Shown: positions 1-5,274 of the stretch, piece by piece | Layout of the letters: the number at the start of each line of letters is the position of its first letter | How positions within the stretch are numbered: the first letter of the stretch is position 1 | Assembly: GCA_031266495.1 (NCBI GenBank) | Contig: JAISAX010000030.1 | Span: forward strand, 1 to 11,698 | From: Opitutaceae bacterium | GTDB taxonomy: Bacteria; Verrucomicrobiota; Verrucomicrobiae; Opitutales; Opitutaceae | DNA length: 11,698 nucleotides | Direction of reading: 5' to 3' | Program-made: the position numbers and the translations under genes | The notes under the pieces: generated by a model | What the model saw: the letters and a program-made list of their open reading frames with translations, nothing else | Database searches by the model: none | What the model was told of the DNA's origin: nothing

Positions 1-1
1 C

Positions 2-358
2 ATCGCGGCGGAAATCGCCGCCGGCTCGCCCGAGACAATCGCCACGCTGTGCGGACGCCACGGCATCTCCCCGAACGCCTATTATTCCCTCACGCTGGAA
101 CTCGGCATCGGACGGCCACAGACCCGCGTGCAGAGAAAACGAGCAGCCATCCACGCCGCGCTCATGGCCATCGAGCGCGAAGTCGCCGCCGGCTCGACCG
201 AGACGATCGCCACGCTGGCCGCCCGCCACGGGGTGGCATTCTGGACGGCGCACTATCACCTTGCGTCGCTGGGCGGCCTCCGCGCCCTCCGCCGCCGGGC
301 AGCGATCAACGCCGACTCCCACGCCCCCGTTCTCAAACCATCAGGAGGCATCCTGTGA
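2..358 (+). CDS. Tandem helix-turn-helix-like repeat protein, 5' partial
   Basis: The reading frame is open from the window edge to a TGA at 356-358, giving 118 visible residues; the start lies upstream. It contains two copies of a unit with a 56-residue (168-base) period. Copy 1 is read from about base 8 and copy 2 from about base 176. Both share the core EIAAGSxETIATLxxRHGI or its near-equivalent EVAAGSTETIATL. The layout (ETIATL-x2-RHGV, then a helix with Tyr and Leu) looks like a helix-turn-helix, so DNA binding is likely but inferred. The copies agree at about 47 of 60 core bases, which suggests a fairly recent duplication, and more copies may lie upstream. An internal GTG at 128 could start a shorter product, but it would cut off copy 1. 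The stop overlaps the next gene's GTG. No named family recognised. Confidence 0.6.
   Translation: MAAEIAAGSPETIATLCGRHGISPNAYYSLTLELGIGRPQTRVQRKRAAIHAALMAIEREVAAGSTETIATLAARHGVAFWTAHYHLASLGGLRALRRRAAINADSHAPVLKPSGGIL
343..348 (+). promoter_or_regulatory. Shine-Dalgarno AGGAGG for the gene at 355
   Basis: A perfect AGGAGG lies six bases before the GTG at 355. It sits inside the 3' end of the preceding gene. It is the clearest ribosome binding site in the window and decides the start of the small 71-residue protein. Confidence 0.75.
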
Positions 359-570
359 AACACTTCCTCCGCATCTGCCGTATCCGGTTGGCCATGCTGG
401 CCGACGACATCAGCTACTTCGCCGACGCGACGGCTGCCGCCGAATCACTGCCTATGCGCGAGGAGTTCGCGCGTTGCGCATCCCGACGCATCCGGCGATG
501 CCGGGCACTGCAGCGGATGTTGGCACGCGCCCGCCGTCCCGTGCTCAAGCCTCCCGGCTCCATCCTGTAG
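355..570 (+). CDS. Small Arg/Cys-rich protein of unknown function
   Basis: A 71-residue frame begins at GTG 355, which overlaps the upstream stop (GTGA), and has an AGGAGG six bases upstream. Longer readings of this frame start at 49, but they run antiparallel in logic to the repeat protein's frame and lack a ribosome site. The protein is basic, with many Arg and three Cys residues, and is probably helical. Its last residues, PVLKPPGSIL, closely match the end of the previous protein, PVLKPSGGIL, and the DNA matches as well, so the two gene ends share ancestry. I do not recognise a family. Translational coupling to the upstream gene is likely from the overlap. Confidence 0.5.
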   Translation: MKHFLRICRIRLAMLADDISYFADATAAAESLPMREEFARCASRRIRRCRALQRMLARARRPVLKPPGSIL

Positions 571-601
571 CATTTTCTCAAATACAAGCCCTTCACTCGC
601 C

Positions 602-1039
602 ATGCCAAAAATCGAAGTCAACAAAATCGCCGACGTTCTCAAGAAGAACGAGATCAGCCCCGCGCTCATGCGCCGCATTATGGGTGACATCAACCAGCTC
701 GTGCCACCCGAGGCCGAAGACGAAAATCCGCCACCGGTCAAGAAGCAGTGGTGCATCCTGATCAGCGATCCCGAGGGCACGCTTCCGCAAAACGACCTCA
801 CCGGCTGGGTGCTGCAAATCCCGGAAAACGAAAGCGCGCTCACCACGCAGGAGCGCATCCACAAAGCCGCCTGGGAGTTCAACACCACGAAAAAAGGCCG
901 GATGTCCCCCGCCGAAACGATGGGCGACGCCATCGAGAACATCCCCGCCAAGCACTACAAGGAGCAGCAAGTCTGGGTGAAGACAAAGACCCCCGTCCTC
1001 CTGCTTAGCACCGACAACGAAATCCCCCGCGCCCGCTGA
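602..1039 (+). CDS. Conserved-looking phage protein of unknown function
   Basis: This frame encodes 145 residues from ATG 602 and has no Shine-Dalgarno sequence ahead of it (the leader is CCCTTCACTCGCC). The N-terminus (about residues 1-35, KIADVLKKNEISPALMRR) looks helical. The middle and end form a mixed alpha/beta region with WCILISDPEG, GWVLQIPE, a helix HKAAWEFNTTKKGR, and a closing strand VWVKTKTPVLLL. No signal peptide, membrane segment or catalytic motif is visible. It lies just before the putative lysis genes, where Mu-like phages carry late regulators or small accessory genes. It does not resemble Mor or GemA clearly enough to name it so. The coding call rests on length, balanced composition and neat fit between neighbours. 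Confidence 0.7.
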   Translation: MPKIEVNKIADVLKKNEISPALMRRIMGDINQLVPPEAEDENPPPVKKQWCILISDPEGTLPQNDLTGWVLQIPENESALTTQERIHKAAWEFNTTKKGRMSPAETMGDAIENIPAKHYKEQQVWVKTKTPVLLLSTDNEIPRAR

Positions 1040-1042
1040 TCA

Positions 1043-1075
1043 GCCACCCGTTCCCACCCACCCACCCATCCACCC
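1043..1075 (+). repeat. CCCA-rich leader repeat
   Basis: The short gap before the gene at 1091 holds CCACCC/CCATCC-type repeats. A similar CCACCCACCC stretch precedes the gene at 2704. These leaders have few secondary structures and no Shine-Dalgarno sequence. Function unknown. Confidence 0.5.
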
Positions 1076-1090
1076 ATTTTTGTCACCGCC

Positions 1091-1477
1091 ATGAAAACCA
1101 CCACCGTAATCCACCATTGGATACTTGCCGTCGTGGCCCTTGCCACGCTGCTCGCCATCGCGCCCCACGCACTTGCGCAGGACGCCGCCGCCGCCACCCC
1201 GGCAGCCACCGCCGCCGATGCCACTCCGTGGTATCTCTCTCCCAGCCTGTTCAGCTCCGTGATCGCGCTCCTCACGGGAGCGATTGCCATCTGGAAAAAC
1301 CAGCAGGCGAGCACCGCACAAAAAGTCAGCGCCTCCCTTGTGATGGCCATTGAGGAAGCATCAAAAATCCCAGCCGTCGCCGACCAGGAAAAGAAGATCA
1401 AGGCCAAGGTCCAGGAAGTCACCGAACGCTACGACGTCGGCCCGGTCGTCGCCGCCCTCGTAAAAAAGCTCACCTGA
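1091..1477 (+). CDS. Exported membrane protein, possible holin-type lysis protein
   Basis: The 128-residue product starts with a clear signal-like segment (residues 1-29, hydrophobic core ILAVVALATLLAIA, ending ALA before Gln30). An Ala/Thr-rich stretch follows, then a second hydrophobic helix at about 53-68 (LFSSVIALLTGAIAIW). The C-terminal 55 residues are charged and helical (EEASKIPAVADQEKK...). Membrane helix plus charged tail, next to spanin-like genes, suggests a lysis role such as a holin or antiholin of the long-tail kind. This is inferred from topology and position rather than a recognised motif. If residues 1-29 are cleaved, the product would be a single-pass protein. No Shine-Dalgarno sequence; the leader is a run of CCCA-type repeats. 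Confidence 0.65.
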   Translation: MKTTTVIHHWILAVVALATLLAIAPHALAQDAAAATPAATAADATPWYLSPSLFSSVIALLTGAIAIWKNQQASTAQKVSASLVMAIEEASKIPAVADQEKKIKAKVQEVTERYDVGPVVAALVKKLT

Positions 1478-1480
1478 CCT

Positions 1481-1508
1481 CCCGCCGCCTCCCGCCGCCT
1501 CCCGCCGC
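1481..1508 (+). repeat. Direct repeat of CCCGCCGCCT
   Basis: Two full copies and one partial copy of the 10-base unit CCCGCCGCCT lie head to tail in the 65-base gap between the exported membrane protein and the spanin-like gene. It is probably a slippage-derived simple repeat; no function is evident. Confidence 0.7.
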
Positions 1509-1542
1509 AACCCGTCATCACCCGAAAAACCCAGTCGCAAAT

Positions 1543-1803
1543 GTGGAAACCATCGGAGCCATTGCCACCCTGCTCACAGCGCTTGCCACACTCGGCACGC
1601 TCGTCTGGCAGCACTACAAGCAACCCACGCCAGCCGAGCGGGCCGACGCCCGCGCGGCGGAGTACCGCGAGCTGGAGGCGCGGATTGCGGCACTGGAGTC
1701 AGCAGGCGACTATGCTGCCGCTGATGCTCTGCGTCGCCAGCTGTGCGCATACCTCTTCGACGCCGAGCGTGATCCCCGTGACGGGGATGCCCCTGGCCAA
1801 TAG
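1543..1803 (+). CDS. Inner-membrane spanin-like protein (Rz-like)
   Basis: An 86-residue frame starts at GTG 1543, which overlaps an ATG in another frame (ATGTG at 1541). Residues 4-22 form one membrane helix (IGAIATLLTALATLGTLVW). A charged, coiled-coil-like helix follows at about 30-67 (AERADARAAEYRELEARI...). One N-terminal anchor plus a periplasmic coiled coil is the layout of phage i-spanins such as lambda Rz, which join an outer-membrane lipoprotein to disrupt the outer membrane at lysis. It is shorter than lambda Rz (about 150 residues). The 3' part overlaps a lipoprotein gene in a different frame, which is the classic Rz/Rz1 arrangement. The function is inferred from topology and gene overlap. 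Confidence 0.6.
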   Translation: METIGAIATLLTALATLGTLVWQHYKQPTPAERADARAAEYRELEARIAALESAGDYAAADALRRQLCAYLFDAERDPRDGDAPGQ

Positions 1804-2083
1804 CTACCGCCTCCAGCTCCCCGCCGGCACCACCATCACCCTCCCCGACGACACCGCCGCCGCGCAAATCCACGCCGTAGCGGTCAACGAACTACAACCC
1901 GCCCCTCCCGCATATTCCGCCTCTCCCGCCGCGTCCCTCGCCCGCACCGTCACCCTCGCCACACCGCTCCAGCTCGTCAGCCCCGCCTACATGGCGGAGC
2001 GCAACACGACAGAACTCCGCCTCGCCCGCCGCATCACCGACCTCGAAGACGAGGCCGCCCGCCTCCGCAACAAGCCAAAATGA
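1685..2083 (+). CDS. Lipoprotein, o-spanin-like (Rz1-like), overlapping the i-spanin
   Basis: This frame overlaps the spanin-like gene by up to 119 bases. I prefer TTG 1685 as start: GGAGG at 1674-1678 lies six bases ahead, and the product then begins MRHWSQQATMLPLMLCVASC, a basic start, a hydrophobic core and a lipobox (V-A-S-C, Cys20). ATG 1712 is the alternative (123 residues) but lacks a basic start. The frame stays open back to ATG 1541, though that would bury the signal. After Cys20 the mature part is Pro/Ala/Thr-rich, with a short charged helix at the end (RITDLEDEAARLRNK). At 132 residues it is longer than most Rz1 proteins. It may instead be another phage lipoprotein. The stop overlaps the next ATG (ATGA). 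Confidence 0.6.
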   Translation: MRHWSQQATMLPLMLCVASCAHTSSTPSVIPVTGMPLANSYRLQLPAGTTITLPDDTAAAQIHAVAVNELQPAPPAYSASPAASLARTVTLATPLQLVSPAYMAERNTTELRLARRITDLEDEAARLRNKPK

Positions 2084-2289
2084 TCCTCGCCGCCATCTCC
2101 ATCACCCTCTCCGCCAGAGTGCCGCTCTCCATCAGCGCGCTCATCGTGGTCTGCTTTGTGTGCATATGGCTCGTGGACGGATTGCTCCTGAAGTCCGAAG
2201 GCATCTGGACCGCCCTTGCGGCGACCAACGCCATCACCGGCATGTCTGCCACCTGGCTCGCCTGGCTCCTCATCGCCATTTTTGTATGA
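2080..2289 (+). CDS. Small two-helix membrane protein, holin-like
   Basis: The 69-residue product is almost wholly hydrophobic, with two membrane helices, about 15-35 (PLSISALIVVCFVCIWLVDG) and 43-69 (WTALAATNAITGMSATWLAW, ending in IAIFV). A short polar turn with LKSEG separates them. Size, two-helix topology and position after the spanin-like pair suggest a class II-type holin, which would form holes in the inner membrane to time lysis. No family is recognised from sequence. It is coupled on both sides: its ATG overlaps the upstream stop (ATGA) and its stop overlaps the next ATG, so this run is probably one translational unit. Confidence 0.6.
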   Translation: MILAAISITLSARVPLSISALIVVCFVCIWLVDGLLLKSEGIWTALAATNAITGMSATWLAWLLIAIFV

Positions 2290-2657
2290 TCTCCCACCTC
2301 GCCCAAACCTCGCCCTACGCCGTGCCTGACGGACTCGCCACCTGGCTCGCCTGCCTCTTATTTTTGGCCAGCCTTGCTGTGGCCATAAAAAAGCTCCGTG
2401 AAAAGCCCCTCAAGGAACCCCTCCGCGTGCGGACGGAAGACGACGGCGTCCTCCGCTCCGACTACGACCGTGATCAGAAAGTCGTGGACGAACGCCTCAC
2501 CGCCGCCACCCGCTCAAGGGAAAAGATCCACGAACAAATGTCCCGGCAGGACAGCCGCATAACCTCACTCGAAAAAGGAGAAAAGCACACGGACGCCGCC
2601 CTCGCCCAGATCGACCAGAAACTCACCGTAGTCCTCCAAAGACTACCCAAACCGTAG
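2286..2657 (+). CDS. DUF2730-like membrane-anchored coiled-coil phage protein
   Basis: ATG 2286 overlaps the upstream stop (ATGA) and gives 123 residues. There is one membrane helix at about 17-34 (LATWLACLLFLASLAVAI), followed by a basic stretch and a long charged helix at about 60-118, probably a coiled coil. In Mu-like phages a DUF2730 protein with this layout lies just before the VpaChn25_0724 and gp27 genes, exactly as here. The biochemical role of that family is unknown to me. The assignment rests on topology and gene order rather than on a signature motif; a second i-spanin-like protein is the alternative. Confidence 0.6.
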   Translation: MISHLAQTSPYAVPDGLATWLACLLFLASLAVAIKKLREKPLKEPLRVRTEDDGVLRSDYDRDQKVVDERLTAATRSREKIHEQMSRQDSRITSLEKGEKHTDAALAQIDQKLTVVLQRLPKP

Positions 2658-2703
2658 CCATCCGCCGCATTCCGCCAATCCGCCCACTGCAATCCACCCA
2701 CCC

Positions 2704-2973
2704 ATGACACCCGAACTCCGAGAAAAATACCGCCAGACGATCCTTGTCGCCCTGCTCGCCGTCCGGCCCCTCAGCATGGCGCTCCCTGCCATCAACCAGC
2801 TTGTGTCGTCGCGGGGCTATGACGACGACGAGGAAGCCGTCGCCCGCGAGCTGGACTATCTGTCCCGCAACGGCCTCGCCCGCCTCAAGGACAAGCTCAT
2901 CAGCCCCGCCGCGCGCCGCTGGCAGATCACCGACACCGGCGTCTCCTACCTGGAGGAGGAGGGCCTCGCCTGA
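2704..2973 (+). CDS. VpaChn25_0724-like winged-helix phage protein
   Basis: The 89-residue product has the size and pattern of the VpaChn25_0724 family that precedes the small terminase in Mu-like phages. It has an N-terminal helix (LREKYRQTILVALLAVRP), a second helical pair with VARELDYLSRNGLARL, and a closing wing-like part (WQITDTGVSYLEEEGLA). The pattern 'LDYLSRNGLARL...W.IT..G..YLEE' is typical of winged-helix proteins that bind DNA or act as adaptors. The exact role is unknown. No Shine-Dalgarno sequence is present; the leader is CA-rich (CCACCCACCC then ATG). The gap to the small terminase contains two strong hairpins. Confidence 0.65.
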   Translation: MTPELREKYRQTILVALLAVRPLSMALPAINQLVSSRGYDDDEEAVARELDYLSRNGLARLKDKLISPAARRWQITDTGVSYLEEEGLA

Positions 2974-2990
2974 TCCTCCGCCACACCCTT

Positions 2991-3011
2991 CCGGCTGCGA
3001 TCCGCAGCCGG
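2991..3011 (+). other. Perfect 9-bp hairpin
   Basis: CCGGCTGCG and CGCAGCCGG pair perfectly around a three-base loop (ATC). No T-run follows, so it is not a standard intrinsic terminator. It is the first of two hairpins in the 108-base gap before the small terminase gene. Confidence 0.75.
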
Positions 3012-3036
3012 GTTCTGGAAACCATAACGCGAAAAC

Positions 3037-3069
3037 CCCGGCGGGCGGCCTGTTCTTCCGCCCGCCGGG
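3037..3069. terminator. Perfect 12-bp GC-rich hairpin, terminator-like on the minus strand
   Basis: CCCGGCGGGCGG pairs with CCGCCCGCCGGG around a nine-base loop. On the plus strand the hairpin is flanked by AAAAC and TAAAAC, so the T-run needed by an intrinsic terminator is absent. Read on the minus strand, the hairpin is followed by GTTTT, so it could stop antisense transcription. It ends 12 bases before the small terminase ATG and could also affect translation or mRNA processing there. Confidence 0.55.
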
Positions 3070-3081
3070 TAAAACCTGAAA

Positions 3082-3678
3082 ATGCCGACCAAAATCGAAA
3101 CCGGACTGACGCCCGCCGAGGTCGCCGAACTGTGCCAGAAGCTCTTTGGCACCGAAGGCGGGCGGAAGCTGTGCGTCATCCAGGCCGAGGCGCGCAAATA
3201 CGGAGTGGACGTCTCCCGCACAGGGGCCACCACCTTCCGCGACAACGTGCTCGACCCCTACATTGCCGGGCTCAAGGCCAAGGCGGACCGTGCCCGGCAG
3301 GTGGCGGAGTTTGCGCGGGAGGGGTTGTCGATGGCGGATGCCGCCTCGGTGCGCCTCAGCGAAACGGTCTTCGACGAGCTCATGACACCCGGAGCCGCCG
3401 GACTCACCGCGAAGGAGCGCGACACGTATTCGAAAATCATTGCCCGCACCCGCGCCGGCGACCAGCGGGCGGCAAAACTGGAGGCCGACCTGAAGCTCCG
3501 CGACGAGCAGGTGGCCCGCCTCACGTCCGAGCGCGAAGAGCGCGAGGCGAAGCTGCGCTCGCAGGCCGAGGCGCTGCGCAAGACCACCACGCAGGCCGCC
3601 GCATCTCCCGACGAGATCCGCGCCCAGACCGTCGCCCTGATCGACGAGGTCATGGGTATCAAAACCAGAACGTCATGA
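3082..3678 (+). CDS. Small terminase subunit, Mu gp27-type (DUF3486-like)
   Basis: The 198-residue product would recognise phage DNA and hand it to the motor. The N-terminal part (about 1-50) is helix-turn-helix-like (GLTPAEVAELCQKLFG...). It is followed by helices ADRARQVAEFAREGLSMADA and ASVRLSETVFDELM, the helical layout of the Mu gp27 family. Residues about 125-170 form a charged coiled coil (LEADLKLRDEQVARL...), suited to oligomer formation. Its stop overlaps the large terminase ATG (ATGA), so the two subunits are coupled, as usual for terminase pairs. The family call rests on size, layout and position next to gp28-type and gp29-type genes. Confidence 0.75.
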   Translation: MPTKIETGLTPAEVAELCQKLFGTEGGRKLCVIQAEARKYGVDVSRTGATTFRDNVLDPYIAGLKAKADRARQVAEFAREGLSMADAASVRLSETVFDELMTPGAAGLTAKERDTYSKIIARTRAGDQRAAKLEADLKLRDEQVARLTSEREEREAKLRSQAEALRKTTTQAAASPDEIRAQTVALIDEVMGIKTRTS

Positions 3679-5270
3679 CCGCTCTCTTCCTCACTCTCCT
3701 CATGTCCATCCTCATCAATCCCGGCAAACTCGACTCCGACCGGGAGTCGTCGCGCTATTTTCTGCGCCATCAGCTCGACTGGATCGAGGATGAAGAGCGG
3801 ATGAAAATATGGGAAAAATCCTTCCGCATCGGCGCGACCTGGGCGGACGGATTCCTCAACGTGCGCAAGCGCCTGAGCTTCGCCAGCCGCGACTACCTCT
3901 TCGCCACGCGCGACCAGCCCTCGGCCCTGGAATACATGGCGACGTGCAAGCAGTTTTGCGAGGTGTACAACCTCACCCGGCACATCGTCAGCAGCGGCAT
4001 TGATGATGTGACGGTGCCGAAATTTCTGGACGGCAAGGACACCGGCTTCACCGAGGAGATCAAGATCGCCCGCATCACGTTCGACAACAAGAGCCGCATC
4101 CTCGCGTTTTCCTCCAACCCCAACGCCATGCTCGTGTACGGCGGCGACGTCGGGCTCGACGAGTTTCCCCGCCACCAGCGCGCCGAGGAACTGTATCAGG
4201 TCGCGCAGGCCCGCGTGACGTGGGGATTCGATCTCGCCATGTGGGGATCCCACTTCGGCAACGACACCCTCTTCTATCGCATCGCGCTCGATGCGCGCGC
4301 CGGCAAAGGCGGCTGGTCGCACCATTTCACGACGATCGAGGACGCCGTGCGCATGGGCCTGGCGGAAAAGATCAACGAGACGCGCGGCACCACGTTCACC
4401 CGCGAGGGTTTTATTGCGGACTGCAAAAAGCGCGCCCGCGACGAGGCCACCTACCAGGAAGCCTACATGTGCAATCCGAAAGGTGGCACCGCTGCCATTG
4501 TGCCGTGGTCCAACATCGAGCTGTGCCGCGTCGAGGTCGAGGCCGAGCGCGTCCACCTGGAGGCCACGCAAATAAAAGACCTCTTCGGCGAATTCCGTCC
4601 GGAGACAAAAATCGCCCGCGACGCGCGTATCCACGAATTCCTGACCGGCGCATTCCCCCGTCTCCTCGCCTCCACCGCCCGCCATTCCCTCGGTTACGAC
4701 GTGGCGGCCAGCGGCCAGGGCGACCTGGCGGCCATCTACGTGGACCGCATCGAGGCGGCTGTGTCCACGGCAGCCGGGCTGCTCACCTTCCGCACCGACG
4801 ACTGGGATTTTCACGACGTCGTCACCCGTTGGTTCATGGATCGCGTCGTCGCGGTCCGGGGCGCGGGAGACAAGACCGGCCTCGGCGCCAAGATTTGCTG
4901 GGAACTGGAAAAGCACTACCTCGGCCGCTTCACCGGCGTGAACTTCGCCTCGTCCAAGAGCGACCTCGGCTTCGCGCTCATGAACCGCCTCGCCACGGCC
5001 GAAAAACGCTGGTCCAGTGACAAGGAGTGGGACGACGTCGCCACGGATTATTTTGCACTGCGCAAGACCTTTGTTGGCAAAAAATGGGTATTCACGGCCG
5101 GCACCAACCAGCTCAATCAAGCCTCTCACTGCGACATCGGCTGGGCAGGCGCATTGAGCGATGAGGCCGGGAAAAACGCCAGCTACGTCGGCGCGCTGGA
5201 AGACATCCGGACATGGGGCCGCGACCGCTCCGACCGCTCCGAAGAGCGCGATTATGCAATGGAAGGCTGA
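3675..5270 (+). CDS. Large terminase subunit (packaging ATPase/nuclease), Mu gp28-type
   Basis: The 531-residue product starts at ATG 3675, coupled to the upstream stop; ATG 3702 is an alternative start. It powers DNA packaging at the portal and cuts the DNA. The ATPase part has the off-standard Walker A of Mu-type terminases at 48-56 (KSFRIGATW, lysine at the start of the motif). Walker B is at about 154-164 (VYGGDVGLDEF, Asp162 and Glu163). The RNase H-like nuclease part has Asp342 (LGYDVA) and Asp350, and a closing motif at 485-493 (HCDIGWAGAL, Asp487) like the HxDxxWALAL motif of the family. Length is close to Mu gp28 (about 550). Four bases separate it from the portal gene. Confidence 0.92.
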   Translation: MTALFLTLLMSILINPGKLDSDRESSRYFLRHQLDWIEDEERMKIWEKSFRIGATWADGFLNVRKRLSFASRDYLFATRDQPSALEYMATCKQFCEVYNLTRHIVSSGIDDVTVPKFLDGKDTGFTEEIKIARITFDNKSRILAFSSNPNAMLVYGGDVGLDEFPRHQRAEELYQVAQARVTWGFDLAMWGSHFGNDTLFYRIALDARAGKGGWSHHFTTIEDAVRMGLAEKINETRGTTFTREGFIADCKKRARDEATYQEAYMCNPKGGTAAIVPWSNIELCRVEVEAERVHLEATQIKDLFGEFRPETKIARDARIHEFLTGAFPRLLASTARHSLGYDVAASGQGDLAAIYVDRIEAAVSTAAGLLTFRTDDWDFHDVVTRWFMDRVVAVRGAGDKTGLGAKICWELEKHYLGRFTGVNFASSKSDLGFALMNRLATAEKRWSSDKEWDDVATDYFALRKTFVGKKWVFTAGTNQLNQASHCDIGWAGALSDEAGKNASYVGALEDIRTWGRDRSDRSEERDYAMEG

Positions 5271-5274
5271 ATAC

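Noticed and set aside
602..1039. Mor/GemA-type late regulator
   Set aside because: The position would allow it, but the sequence shows no helix-turn-helix at the C-terminus and no GemA pattern I can recognise.
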